Both the position numbers and the translations under genes were made by a program. The notes below the pieces were generated by a model. That model made no database searches, was not told the DNA's origin, and saw only the letters and a list, made by a program, of their open reading frames with translations. This document shows positions 1 through 14,400 of a stretch of 64,000 nucleotides of DNA, in pieces. Origin of the DNA: Chrysomallon squamiferum (lineage: Eukaryota; Mollusca; Gastropoda; Neomphalida; Peltospiridae); the NCBI GenBank assembly GCA_012295275.1, contig CM022679.1:18544842-18608841 (forward strand), written 5' to 3'. How positions within the stretch are numbered: the first letter of the stretch is position 1; the number at the start of each line of letters is the position of its first letter.

Positions 1-2400
1 GTGTGTGTGCCAGTTCTTCTTATGACTGCCCATAAAAGACACTAAGAGGTATTAGAAAACTCATTTTTAAAAGATTGACCAACACTGCTTTCACCATTTA
101 AGCTCTACATATATAATTCTTGAAAATTATTATTTTATTTTTTTATAAAAGTCCATTTATGAAAGATGGCATATATGTTTCATTGGTATAATTCAGCAAA
201 CTTTTGTTTATTTCAATCCCTGTTTTATGTGTTTTTTGAGATCTATGTTTAAGGCCATAAATACTAACATGTTGTTTGTAATACATAATGCACGGTCCAG
301 TCAAAAAGATGATCTTCCCATTTTTAATATAAATCTATTTACCAGATGCAGACACAATACAGCCATGCGACAAGAAATATGAATCAATAAATCCTTATAT
401 GGATTAAGTTAAACAATTTTGCTCTTTTTGTGATTTAATTAGAATTTTTGCCCATATATATTGCACTAAATATCTAAGGATTTCATTCCTTGAACATTTC
501 CTACTAGTTTTACCAATAAATAATAATAATACAACAAAGTATGCATGCGCACACTCTCTCTCTCAAGAAAGGTGTATGTGAGGTGCAGTTTTATCCATGA
601 GCTTTATTTTGGGAGGATTTTTTGGTACAACTGTTCTCAAATGAAATTTCAGTATGCTCTCTTGTGCAGTAGGCATCTTGTCAAAATGGGTGTGATGTGA
701 ACATTGATGTGGGTTTACAGAGTCAAAGCAACTAATTTAAATAAGAAAATATGTCCAATATGGATGGATTAAAAGTGCATTTATTGTTGTATTATCTTGG
801 TAATAGGTAAAAGGATTCCCAAGCCTTAGCATGGATTTGGTTGGGTGCCTTTGAGACCAAAAACTTCAGTGACATGTAAGCTTGTTGTGTTTGATGACAG
901 TATTTTCATTGTTTATGAAATTTCTTCACATGGACAGATGAGAGTTGTGTGTAAATATTAAAATAAATCTTAGTGACAATCATATATAGATATACCATGT
1001 GAAGAATGCAGAACTTAATATACTGAATATATAAATGTATTTATTTTGTGCTGTCTCATAACTGAGAACAGAACCCCCAGTCAAAACATAATTCAAGCTC
1101 AAGCATCACTAGTACAGAGCTGGTTGTAAAAACTAATACAAGTCATGCAGATGTCTAGGCTTGAATTAAAGCATGTTGAAAAATCAGACATTCAAGTAAT
1201 AAATAAGCTGTTTTTCAGATCAACTATTTTAGGTCAAAATCAACAAAATGCACTTCAGAAGAAACTTGATCATTGTGAATTTGTCCATTGATACATACAT
1301 TCATAAATTCTCTCATCTTTTATTCATTGCAGATTTTGGACATGGTTAAAAGATGCTAACAACATTTGAATCTGCAGGTAAACACTAATAATTTTGTCCT
1401 AACATTTCTGTGTTTGCACCTGGCTTATGATTTCTGAGTTCAGACAACAGTATAAGCAACAGAAGAATGAAGAAAGAAAACATTTTCAATTTGTTTTATT
1501 TAAAATAAGCAAAAACTGAAGTGATCTATATTACTAACAAGACATTTTGTTCAGTTGTTTCTTCAATATTTAAACATACAGCTGTATTGAAATATATCAA
1601 CTTTTTAAAAATTGTTTAAAAAGAAACAACAAAAAAAACCCCAAAACACAGTCATCCCAAAACCTAACAACAATGCATGAAAATAACCAAGTTTAAAGTA
1701 TCTTTTTCTACTTAGAAAATGTTACCTGATTCATAATGGATTTTTTCAGAGTTGAATAAAAAAATATCTATGTAACTACTTCTTTCATCTAATAAAAATA
1801 CAAAAGTACAAAATACTTTGTATGAAATATGTATACAAACTGTAACTGACCACTTTGTAGTATTCTAGTCAAATTTATTTCTAATCCATATACCACATGA
1901 TAAAAACACACACAAAATAATAAGTCACAGTACTGGTGATAATTTAATGCAAACAGATCAGTATAGATAAAATTATTTTATTCAAATTTGTTAGTAAGAA
2001 GCAGAAGCAACTAAAAAGATAACTTAAAAAAGTATTATGCAATCAACTGATTAGTGGATTTCAACAAAACCAGGTGTAGATTAAATACAATTGATATCCA
2101 AAAATATAATCGGTGGAATCGGTACAGTCTTTCTTGAAAACCAAATTAAGTAAACTAGTAACAGTCACTGAAGTTTATAACAATGTCCAGTTAATATACT
2201 ATGCTAATTTAGATAAATTATTAGATACATTTTTTTTTTTAAATAAAACTGTAGTATTACTAATTAGATTTAACCTTAATATAATTATCAAACAAAAAAG
2301 TTGTGGTATTCTACGCAATTTTTAGTAATTTTTAATAGCAGTGGCTGTTAATGAAGTTAAAAGTGTTCTAAATAAAAATTTAAAAAAGTATTTTTCTTCC
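1..2400. other. Distal flank of the PSAP gene, no coding feature seen
   Basis: No convincing exon was found. The stretch is AT-rich with short homopolymers. Positions 2407-1490 on the minus strand could be a 3' UTR of the prosaposin gene, because a minus-strand AATAAA lies at 1495-1500 (plus-strand tttatt). The 70-codon open frame around 2113-2325 is AT-rich low-complexity sequence without domain character and is not called. Confidence 0.4.
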
Positions 2401-2406
2401 TGCTGC

Positions 2407-2412
2407 TTTATT
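2407..2412 (-). terminator. Possible PSAP poly(A) signal overlapping the stop codon
   Basis: AATAAA on the minus strand overlaps the proposed TAA stop (2410-2408) of the last small exon. It would leave an extremely short 3' UTR. A second minus-strand AATAAA at 1495-1500 would give a 3' UTR of about 0.9 kb and is an equally good candidate. Confidence 0.25.
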
Positions 2413-5400
2413 TATCACCTGAAATGTGAAGGAAAAATTGAATTTTTATTTATATGTATGTGTAAATGCACAAAACGTTTTTAAAAAAAACTGTTTTGGG
2501 AAAACAATAAAAAATGGCCTCCAGTCACTCTGTTACTATCTTTTGTTATCAACATCAAATCTCTAATATTGAATTACATTTAAATATATCAATAATTATT
2601 AAAAACACATCTCATTAAATCATATTCTCCCATTCATATTTTTCCTGTAACATATGTAACTTAAATCACTCAATAATACTATCATACCATTTACAATGTA
2701 ATATGTACCCCATGCTGCTCTGCATCAGGTATGAAATACATTTACAAGTTTATTTGTTTATATTCAGTCTTACCTAAATATGATACAATATATTACCTTT
2801 CATCCACATGGGCCCTCTTCTAAAGGCTTTCAGAAAGTAGAGAGTATTGTTAATCTTCTGCTGGCACAACCCAATAGCCTATGAAAAAGAAAAGAAAAAA
2901 TAATTCACAGAATTTGTAGATTTTAGTAATAACCTGGGTAACATTATATCAATTTTTTAATTACAATTATGAAAACGACAACCCTTACTGAAAGAAATTC
3001 AGATATTGTGGATGCTAACTAAATTACTTTTTTTTAATTATGTACCTTTTATCAAAAGAATTAGTGCACACAAAATAGAGAAACTGTTATAATGGCAGGC
3101 CAAAGCATGATAATGATGAAGTCATTATTAATTTACTACTAAACTAGTAAAGGAAATAATTGAAATATCTTTATTAATTGAGGTGGTATTCAATCAATAT
3201 AATTTGAAGTATGTCATACAAGTATGATGTGAAATGTACTCGTGTCTTTAGAAAACATGGCCTACTTGACAAATCTGCTTTGCTGAGTACTCCTGGGCAA
3301 TTAAATCCATAACAAGTTGCACATACTTGGTCACAAAGGCATCACACTGTTAAGTAAATAAGTTAATATTAAAACTATTTCAAAGTTAAAATACAATTAT
3401 CAACTTTAGAAACTATTATATTATTCCTGTTTTAAGAAAACATACAGAAATCCTCAGAAATCATTTTATTATATGAAATGAATAAATGTGAAATATACTG
3501 GTATATTATAACAGATTATTTACATTTTACCATGAAGGATGTTATATATCACCTACAGTATAGCCTTTTGTTTTTAACATACGGTTTCTGACTTGTGACA
3601 ATGTTGTTCTGATCAATTAGTCATAGACTGCTTTGGATGCAAGATGGACATCCACATTTACAGAATCCATGTTTAGTACTATATAGAGTATTTAAACACA
3701 TAACCTTAAATCATATACATACATGTATTCTTTTTCAGTAAAACTTTAATCAGTTTAAATCAGTTTGCACTACAAATGTTTTGGTACTTCACTACTTGCT
3801 ACATTTTTATTGCAGTTAATAACATGTTAACTGTACGTCCACTTGGATTAAACTGACATATACTTCACTTGCTGACCTATATGCAGAATATAAAAACAAA
3901 CTTGAATTTTCAGTGTCACACACTCAAGATGTCTCCAAACTGCATATGATTAATTTTGTGCATCTTTTTGAGCACTGCATTTCTACTTTGACGAAGACAT
4001 TACAAAATGTTTTAAATAATCAAATCAGTATGATACCAATTTACCAGAATATAGAAATCTTGTATGGACAGAACACTGGATAGCAGTAAGTATAGGTTAC
4101 AACAAGATGCAAAATGTGAATTGCCAGTTTTAAAAAAGTGTACAAAATTCTGAAACGCACTTGTCAGACTAATAAGGAACTATTAGCTTTAGCTGAAGGA
4201 TCACTGTCAGCTGTGCAGTTGTAAAGTCAAACAGTTGTAAGTTGTATAGGTCATAAGCTGCCATCTGTATGTTTTGTATACTGACATCACTCAACATTAC
4301 TTTATGCATTGGATAATATTTATAAAACTGACTTATTTACACATCACAATCTCTATGATGTGTAGCACAAGATATCACAGTTTTTAAATTTTAGGTACAT
4401 TTTCTTGAATACTACTGAACATGAAACTATCTATATGCATATGAAATCTAATTTGAAGCAGAGGATGCCGATTAGAAAAACTTACTTCTTTTGCTATTTC
4501 ATCAGGTAGCTGTTTGCAGATATCCTCAAGCAGAGCTTTCACTTGCTGTATTGTGGCATTTTGCTTTATGTAGCCAAGGAAGACATCCATCATTTCTGTG
4601 CAGATGTCGCAGACAGCATCATTCGACTTGACAAGTTTAATAGCTGAATAAAATTTTATCCATACAGTCAAATTAAGCACAGCATAGTTTTACAATATTT
4701 CATACAGTATCCTGTTGGCACATCAGCATACATTTGTTAATGTTCTTTATTTGTATTCATTCTATTTATGTAATAACTACACTCTGTGATCAAAAACAAT
4801 ACCTACCACTGACAACAGAACTGGTGCAGAGTTTAAGGGCAGTGCAAACTTTCAGTGGATCCAGTTCCTGTACAAGCAGTTGGATGATGGCTGCTCCATA
4901 GGCACTGACAAAATCCTTACATTCTTGTGTGATAGTGTCTGGCAGAATGTTACAAACTTCATCCAGGGCCTTCTCGACAGCAGCCTGTCAAATTTAATAT
5001 TAATAATATATCTCCTGTGCATAAAATGATCATGTATTATATATTAATGGTCTTAAACAGATAAATTGCACCTGTTTAATAGCATATTACATTTTACCTC
5101 TAGTGCCTGTTATTTTTATTTTGAATGATTTTAATACTTTGTCATATATATATGGATGATATGTATCTATACTGAGTCAAACTTGGTTAATTTGGGCACT
5201 GATTTCTCAAGAACCTTGTTGATCTATTGAATAGAAAGTCAAAATCCTAAACAAGTTAGTAATAACAACCTTCAAATAATCAAATGTTGAGACATCAAAA
5301 GCCTTTATTTATTCAGTTGCTTACAGTCCAAGATTACTGGAAATAACGAATGGCAAAGTTATAGTTTACCTTGATAAAGACAGAACAATGGGTTGTTGAA

Positions 5401-8400
5401 CGTTGAACATTCTCATGAAATGTTAAGAAATGTACGGAATTACAGACAGTAACTTTGACAGTAACTTTGATAATGACATTTTTAACTATGCTGATTTTTA
5501 AAACTTGTTAACTGTCACATTTCTGTTAGAAGTACATATATTAATTACTTAGTTATAGTACTTGTTTTGTAGAATGTTTGATTTAAAATAGATTTACTGG
5601 GTATATAATTTTAAATATACATCCAGTGTTATTAACACTTTAGTATGGATTGATTGGGTTCTGTATATTTTTGAATCAGAAAATACATGAACTTGGTATT
5701 TATTTCCAATTATGTGTTTCAGATTATGTTTTTGGTAATATATGCATATGTATGTATTAGATTATAAAGAAATACATTTGCATATATGTGTGTCAAACTC
5801 ATTTGAGTTGTATCTATTATTTACTTTGTAATATATTTAGTTTAACAAATATGCAATGTGAAATGAACCATACTTGACCACATTCAGCTTGACTTATCAA
5901 AGTCTGACTGAATGTGTGTGTGTGTGTATGTCCTGCAATCACAATAAATAATGGGAAGATATGATGACTAAACAAACCAGACAGACCAAAAATATAGGGC
6001 ATTTGTGTTTTTTTGACAGAACTGTTTTTATACTGATAAATTACTTCTAAAAAAGTTTTCATTAAAAAAAAGAAAAGAAATGAAACTAAATTGTTATTTA
6101 TATTTTTTTCATCTGAAAATGAAATACTCAAACCCACCACTTTTAAAAGTTGATGAAAAATGTAACAGTTAATTTCAATTAATTTTTTTATTCTTTAGGA
6201 CTGCAGGATAAAAGAAATAACTGGTTACTTTTTATCAACTTTATCATGCAAAAGTTAGAACACCCTGATGTCATTTAGTAGGTTTTATTATTTGGAATTG
6301 GATTTGTCAAAAGTGCAAATCTGACCATTTCCTCATACTCTGATATTGATATAGCTATTAGAACCTGAGCATGAATAATTAAAAATGCACAAAATTGAGG
6401 AATAGTGAAATACATGTATTTAAAATAATCATGTAAGTGGTCATTTCCTTAAAATGAACCCCCCCCAAAAAATGAAACTATTTATGATAAACTGTTAAAT
6501 TGTATTATAGCTGGTCACATATCAAGCTACCTTGCCGATACAAAAATATTTTCTGTCTAAACTTAATTTAAAGTGTGTTTAAAGTTCAGTTTGTGAATCA
6601 GTAATGTGAAAAACAGATTAATTTTATTCACATGACATTGTACTTTGATGAAAGATTTTGAAAATAAAAAAAAATTGTTTAAATAGGAAAGAGACAAACA
6701 TCAAACGATTAAAATTAACTCTTTTAAGAAATGATTACAATTAACTAAAGCTTTTTCAGAACAAATTCTATCTTTTTTGCTTGCTATTTATTAACATTAT
6801 TAACTAACCTCTGATCTGTTCGATCCAATCATTGTGTCAATTTCTTTCATGATAAACTCACAGAGGATGCAGGCTGGGTTTGCAGATGCCTTTTTCTCTG
6901 CTGGTTTAACTATTTCCTGTATAGTATTGATATGAGTTAGTGACGACTTCAGAGACGCTCGGTGAAGATGGATTTCAGTTTTCTGTGATGGCTGATTGCA
7001 GAAACCAAAGAAATTGCAAACTGCCTTGGGATCCTTTACGCAAAAATTAATGAAAAGAATTATATAATACTGAGAAAGATATGGTCTATTAGAAAAAGCA
7101 ATACAGTTAACTGACATCTCACTCGAGGAATACATTTGAAAGGAAAATATTTTTAAAATTTTTAAATCTTGACAGATGATAAATTTATGGTTAGTGTAAT
7201 GATAATCTGGAATGAATAATTAAAATGAATAAGTCAAGGAATGGTAACATAAATAAATATAAATTAACAGTTCAATCATTATTCAAGTGGATACTAACCA
7301 ATTCATTGGCCAGAAATTCAAACATACTTTGATCATACGCATCAACATACGTCTTGCACTTAAAAATAAATTGTAAAAGATTGAGAATTCATTGTATTAA
7401 AATACATCAATCAGCAAAGAATGGTTAATGAATTATTGCAAATTGTTTATCAATATACAAATTGAAAAAACTATCTGCTAACAATGTTAGTTTTTAAACA
7501 TTTTATAAAGTATAACTAATTATACTGTAAATTTTATTATTTTATTGTTAAAAATAGATTTGTAGTTTATGCACACTCAAATATCTGCTATTGAAATATT
7601 TTAAAAACAAAATAAAATGTGAAAATGTACCTCAGCTTGGAAATTTCCCAGCAGAGTGCACACATCAGTTCTTAAGAAGTTTATGACTGCCTGCTGAAAA
7701 TTAAGTTGAATAAAAACATTAAACCTCTCAAATCCTATCAGATTGATCACTTGTAAGATCTAGTGAATTTCTAACTGCATTTTTGTTATATTCTTTTTTT
7801 TTTTATTCATTTGTGTAATAAAATCATGTTCAGGTAACCGGTAAGCATGGGACTAGGTAACACACATTTTCAGATTATACCTTTTACGAGTCACATAAAT
7901 AACTGCCTTCTTCAGTATAGCGAGTGGGGTGCATATTTCATTTTTTGGATTTCCACAACCAATTTTATTTTCTGATGGCCTTTTAGACTTTATATAAAAA
8001 TTAAAAACTTTGGGATAAATAATCACATAAATGTAGAGAAGAGCACGCTTACACAGTAATGTTTTATTGACATCTATGCCATGAAAATTAAAACAAAGTG
8101 GCCAAAAGGCAAGCTTCCAAGTAGATCAAAAACTAGCCAGTTTACTGGTAGTATGACAATACTTTTATTATTAAATTTTGCATGAAAAAGAACTGATTAT
8201 ACCCTAAATAACTGATCTGTTTGAAAATGGATTGATGTTTTATAAAGATTAAAAACAGCTGGAGATGAGAATTCAATTTTTAAATATTTACTGCAGCTCC
8301 AACAGATAAGTAATGTACATTTCATATTTCATAAAAGTCTCTTTCATGTTTATTAAACTAAGTAAATAACAAGGTAACTAAAAGAAAACTCAAATTACAG

Positions 8401-11400
8401 TGGAACCTTGGGTTACAAACGCCTTGAAGCACAAACAAATTGGATTACAAATGGTAATCTTTGGCAATTATTGTCTTGGTTTATGAATAATGTCCCAAGT
8501 TATGAACTACAGAGATGTGCCATGACAAGCTTGCTTTTGATGTCAACATCTAGTAAAGGTAAGAATAGATGCTTATGTCAAAACCGAGGTTAAAGTTGGG
8601 ATTATACGCATGCCCTATAGCAAATATATATCATGAATTAGGGCCTTTAGTCCTCGATATGCAGTTGCAGCTCAATAGCTTTTGCACTGACATTGTGCAC
8701 TCACATTTTTTAAAGTGTTGCTGCATTTATGTGTATATTTTTTATTATTCCTTATCCAATATGGTGCCCAAGATAAAAAAGTGAAATCATTAATGCTGGT
8801 GGAAAATATAAAGGTGTCGCAGTAGAGGTTAAGAAAGAAATAATTGCAAAACATGAGAGGTGCGTTCATGTGTCTGACATCACTTCACGTATAATTTGGT
8901 TTACGAACCGAGTTCTGCAACAAATTAAGTTTGTAACCCAATGTTCCACTGTAGTCTGACAAATATGCACATGTACACACACATATACAGTCATATATAC
9001 AGATATACACACGGGAAAGTGACAACTTCACATATATGAATGTATGTATATACTGTACAGTTTATATCTCATTTTTATCTTTAAAAATCCCATGCAAACA
9101 GAAGTTTTATTTTTAAAACACATCAGTTATATATCGTGAGTGTCAGTGTATACAATTTTATTTTTCAATACGCACCATTGTATTTGCATGCTCTTTTACA
9201 TCTCATTTTTCCCACCACGCATGTTCTTTTCATATTCAGAATAATATTCTATTTCATTAAAATATCCGATATGGTCAAAGTACCAGTCCCAAATTTCTCA
9301 GCTAACGTGTGTACAGATTTGGAATCCTGAATTAAATTCATTTTTAATTTTAACAAATGTTAAATTTGGCAGCATTTTGCTTGAAGTTGACTCGACATTT
9401 TACTGAGCCTGATGTTTGTTTCTAAGTCTGCACTTGTTTACGTGTACTTATTAAATAAATGATAAAATATGTGCATCTCACCATAGGAGAAACCAGGTCA
9501 TAAGCTTACCTGGCTTATGGTTTGCCAAGGGTATTTAACCAATATGTTAAGCCTTTGGGGATGAAAACCAATCCAGCATCAGTAATACACAGGATTTGGT
9601 TTATTAAGGGTTTTAATAGACGTAAATGTATACACATAAATTCATCATAGACGGTAATCAGGGATGCACACACAACAAACACATAAACACACACATACAT
9701 TACTCATATACACACACACAATGAAATGTATTATTAAGATAAAATAACAGCAACGACAGACATTATATACACATACATATACTGCAATCCAAGTAGAAAT
9801 AACTATCAAGTTCATGTATTTTTGATTTCTCAAAAATGAGACTATAACTAAATTAGTAACCGATACCTCTTATAAATTTATTTGTCATATGATTAACAAA
9901 CATTAAAAATAATCAGTTCAAAATATCATTACCCCAGAAAGTTAATAATAAAAGACTGTTCACATAATTCCACAAACTTGTCAACATTTTGTCAAATTGC
10001 AAATAGCACGTTTGACATGATATACACATTTGTAAACAAAATAAATATGTAACTTTTATATAAAATTAAAAATCATAACATAATCATAAAAAAAATAAAA
10101 ATAAAAATGTAAAAACCTGGAACGATTTTTCACGGATAACATTTCTGAAATCACTGACAGCTGACTGACATAGAATGCAGTCAATTTCACTGTTGTATTT
10201 GACCTGAAATATAAAATAAAAAAATATTTTCTATAAATTGTATGTATTTCATTCATTCATTCAAACACACTCACTCACTCACTCACTCACTCACTTTCAC
10301 TCTCTCTCTGTCTCAGTATGGTCTAGGAAAGCCACCACATGGTCAAAACATTTTATTTTCGGATTTTGACATTACTGAAAGCTTCAGGTAATTAACCAAT
10401 TAAAATAACTTTATATTTTTTTAAAATTCCACTTAGAAAAGAAATATGACATTTTTCATAAAAATATGCAAAAAACAAACTGAAATATTTGCATTTAAAG
10501 TTTCATTACATAAAACAGTAACAATTTCATCATTTATTAGTGTTTTAATCATGTTAAATATGTGAAACAAAAGTCAAGAAACAGTTTGTTTTATAATACT
10601 GAATAAGTAAAATAAGGCAACATACGTTAATATTTTAATCAAAAAATGTCAAAATGGATGCTGGGAGTTTTTGGAATTTTCGCAAATTGAAACAAGTTTC
10701 TGCTCGTACTTGCCATGATTTTCTGAATGCTGGAGAAGCCCGTAGTAGTAGATCAATAATTGCCTACGTCAGCACTGGAAGTCACATCACTAATGCAGCA
10801 ATTTTAAAGGTATGACAGAGATCATGTCATTTAGCATACGTATATGTACTGCATTGTGGAGATCTCCGTCATTCAAAGGTGTTAATGGTGATATTATAAA
10901 GTATTTTGACCTCCATTTTCATAATACTCTAAGTGACTACCAGTGGGGTTTCCTAGACCACCACACACACACACTTACTTGTTTTCTGGCTACAAATACT
11001 TTGGTTATCAGGTAAAATTTATCTGCTGATTTGTTAAGAAATCACCTTTTTTAAAATACTCAGAGCTGTGAGCAACCATTTCTCACTGAACTCAGTGTCA
11101 TTTTCACAAAAGTTAATCATGTGGCAAAGTGTGTCTGGATCCTGCAACCAAAATTTGATCACAGTAATATTTATTCATTTAACCTAACAACAAACTATTA
11201 AATAGAAATGAGTTAGTTCTTGTTATGGAAAACAACTTACAAAACAAAACAAAAATTATATATATATTTAATTTTTTGTACACAATATTACAAAAAGTTA
11301 TCTGAAAAAGATAATTACAAGTCAGTAGAAAATAAGATTGAAAAAACAAAAATTCAAAATGCAAGATAATACAAACAAATCCAAAAAAAGAAAAAACATA

Positions 11401-14400
11401 AAACATTAAAAAGGAAAAAAACCGAGAGAAAAAAAGCATTACATTTAATTAATCATTAAATGGTTCACTACTCATTTACATTAAAATCACGTAAATGCAT
11501 TATATTAAAAGGACTTAGATTCATATTTTCCAAAATTGAGTTTGAGGCACTGACTGAAAGTGATTAGGCATTACTTCATGATGGGAAACCTCATTATTTA
11601 TTTCTTTGTTTTATTATTAGTTTTAATGTATCCAAAAATCTGTGAATAAAATAAGTTATCAAGTTATAGTCAAAACATTTATTAACTCAGGTGAATAAAG
11701 GGTACTCATAATTATTGAGGTTATAATGAGCACAGGGTTAAAAACTTACCAACTGATCATTAAGATATTTGATAATTTCAACTATGTACCTATGAAGCAC
11801 CTTCTTGCACTGGAAAGGAAAAAAAACATGAAATTTACACAAATAATTTCAAATAATTAAAAAATTATGTTGTCTAATGTACCCCCAAAAGCACAATTAT
11901 TCATGAAAATACATCTTACAACTTTGATGTAAAATAACTTTTGCAAATCTGTGTTTGTCAAATAAAGGGAAACTTCCTGGCACTTTTAATACTTACAATG
12001 TCACCAAATGGTCCCAGCTGTGAACACACTAGGGCATCAGCCACCTCTTCCAAATGCGCCTGCATAAAACAAAACAAAAAATAGTGCTTAAAGAATGTGA
12101 AGTGACACCTAAAACCATTAGCTGGAAAAACAGTTAAACAGACTTTGGGGGTAAACTAAAATAATGTTTACACCAATTTTCCTCATTTCATATATCCTTC
12201 TGAAACAAAATACCTTCCTGCTCATAGGAAAGTATACATAGTACTTTTGCTACTGACACAGGTAACCTGACACCAAACCATTGCTAGTATTAAAATTAAC
12301 AAATTATTATCAGAACAAAACCTAAAATAGTTGTGTTAATTCTCTGTACTCCATGCTATTATGGGATTTGCTGCAAAGAATTAGAATACCACAACAAAAA
12401 TTGTTTATTTGAAAAAAACGACAGAATCTCTAATTAAATGAATTTGAATTTTCATACTTAAAACTTGTAATAATCCAATATGAAATACCAAATTGATTCA
12501 GTTTCAAAGAACGGTTGTAAACTCAAATTTAATGTACAAATTACAATAGTCTTATTATCTGAAAGTCTTCTCTCAACATCTTTGAAGAAAGTTTTGCAAT
12601 CAGCACAGTCTGTTGAACCATTCTTGACCTGAAAAAAAACCAAGAAAAAAAAAACCACTCAGTTACTCTACAAGTTATGAGAGAAAAAAAGAAACAAATA
12701 TGCTACAATGACATCAGGAATTAAAACATAAAAAAAATGATAAAATATCTTTTATAATACACACCAAGTGTTCAGTAACTGGACTGGACTCGACTGCTTC
12801 TTCCATTCTTTCACACAGTCCAATGGCAACACATACTGTTTTGATGTCCTAGAAAGCAAAAGGAAAAGGGATTGCTAAAATTTTATTGTTATTAGTATAA
12901 AAAAGTACTGCATTAATATGAAGTTGATTAAAATATTAGGTATTATTTAAAGTGTTATCACAAAAAAATGTTCAGCTTAGGTCCAAATAAATTACTATAC
13001 TTACCAAGTCACTAGATACAAGATACATAACCTCTTGCAGGTAATTTTTTACCAGATCCTTGCACTGTATGGAAGAAAATAAAATATTACATATATTCAC
13101 ACATATTACTCTCAGGAAATGTGTTTTGGATAGTTGTTTTAAAAATGAGGTAATACATTTTTTGTACAGATATGCAATACACACGTAACAAAAAATATTT
13201 TGAAGGCATTTTCCTTAAATACATACCTTCTGTTTCAGTGCAGTTGGAAACACTGTGCAGCTTTTGGCAAGCATATTATACTGTTCCGTCTGTAATGATA
13301 ATTGGATTTCTTTAATTATGTTTACAGAATATTGGACACGCTTACGATTTTGGAATGATCAAGAATGCATATTGTAAGTCACAAAAGAAACAGATTGTGC
13401 TAGAGCATCAATGGGGTAAACATGTCTGGAATACAGAACAATACAATACATATATATATATGTATATATAAAACAAATTTGTAATAACCATATCAGAACT
13501 CAAAATATAGAAGAAACAGGCATTGATGACGCAATTTATTTAGATTGCACTGGTTATGAATATTAGTCCAAATATATATTCATTAATTTAGTTATATTTA
13601 ACTTATTTTTAAATTATTAGAGCAATGAACGATATCTATTCATCAAAGTTTATTCATTTTTTCTTTGTCACACATTTTATGATCTGCTACATTATAGAGT
13701 AACAGATACATTATGGTTGGTGATATACCTGAATTAAATCTCAGCACCAATATATAGGCCCAGCCCATAAAAACCACTTACCTTTTCAATTTATACAGAA
13801 CAGCACACCTTTATTTACATTAGCAGCTTGAATTTACAGTCTATTATATACTTATAATCTACTCCAGAAAGGTGTTGCAGGTATTAATTTGTGGCAATAA
13901 AATGTATGTAATCACGAGACTACAGATAATTAAAAAACACAGGTGTGATAAGTCTATTATTTGAAGCAGACATAAAATAATTTTCTTAGCTTTGTACTTG
14001 CTTTGATTTGACAGCAAACAAAAGTTACCTATCATCTGACCATCGTTGAAATTTTCTCTGATAGAGCTTATCAACAAGCAAAAATAATTTAAGTTTTAAA
14101 ACTGATGATTTTATGATATTAAAAAAGTATTCCATCGATACTTCTGAATACATTGTTCTGTTATGAAGTATAGGTTATGCTTATGATTCTTTATTTGTTG
14201 TTTATCGCAAGAATTTTGAAAGCAAAATAACTGACTGTTTTAGAATGGAAGATATTAATTGGCATAACACAATATTAATTCGTTTATTTAAGAACATATT
14301 CATATTATATTCAGTAAAAGTGATAACATAACAAAACATGCATCGTACAAGTTATTAAAAATATATTCAACATAGAAATATAATCATTTCAAATAGTGCC

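Noticed and set aside
5817-6140. 107-codon minus-strand open frame
   Set aside because: Low-complexity Phe/Ser/His-Thr text over a GT repeat inside a PSAP intron, with no domain and no splice fit.
10812-11015. 67-codon plus-strand open frame
   Set aside because: It starts just after a splice-donor-like site inside the inverted-repeat element, in another frame than the coherent ORF at 10654, and runs over the element's end into a CA repeat.
11179-11439. 86-codon Phe-rich minus-strand frame
   Set aside because: It is an A/T-rich intron read as poly-Phe. The real PSAP exon lies at 11046-11141.
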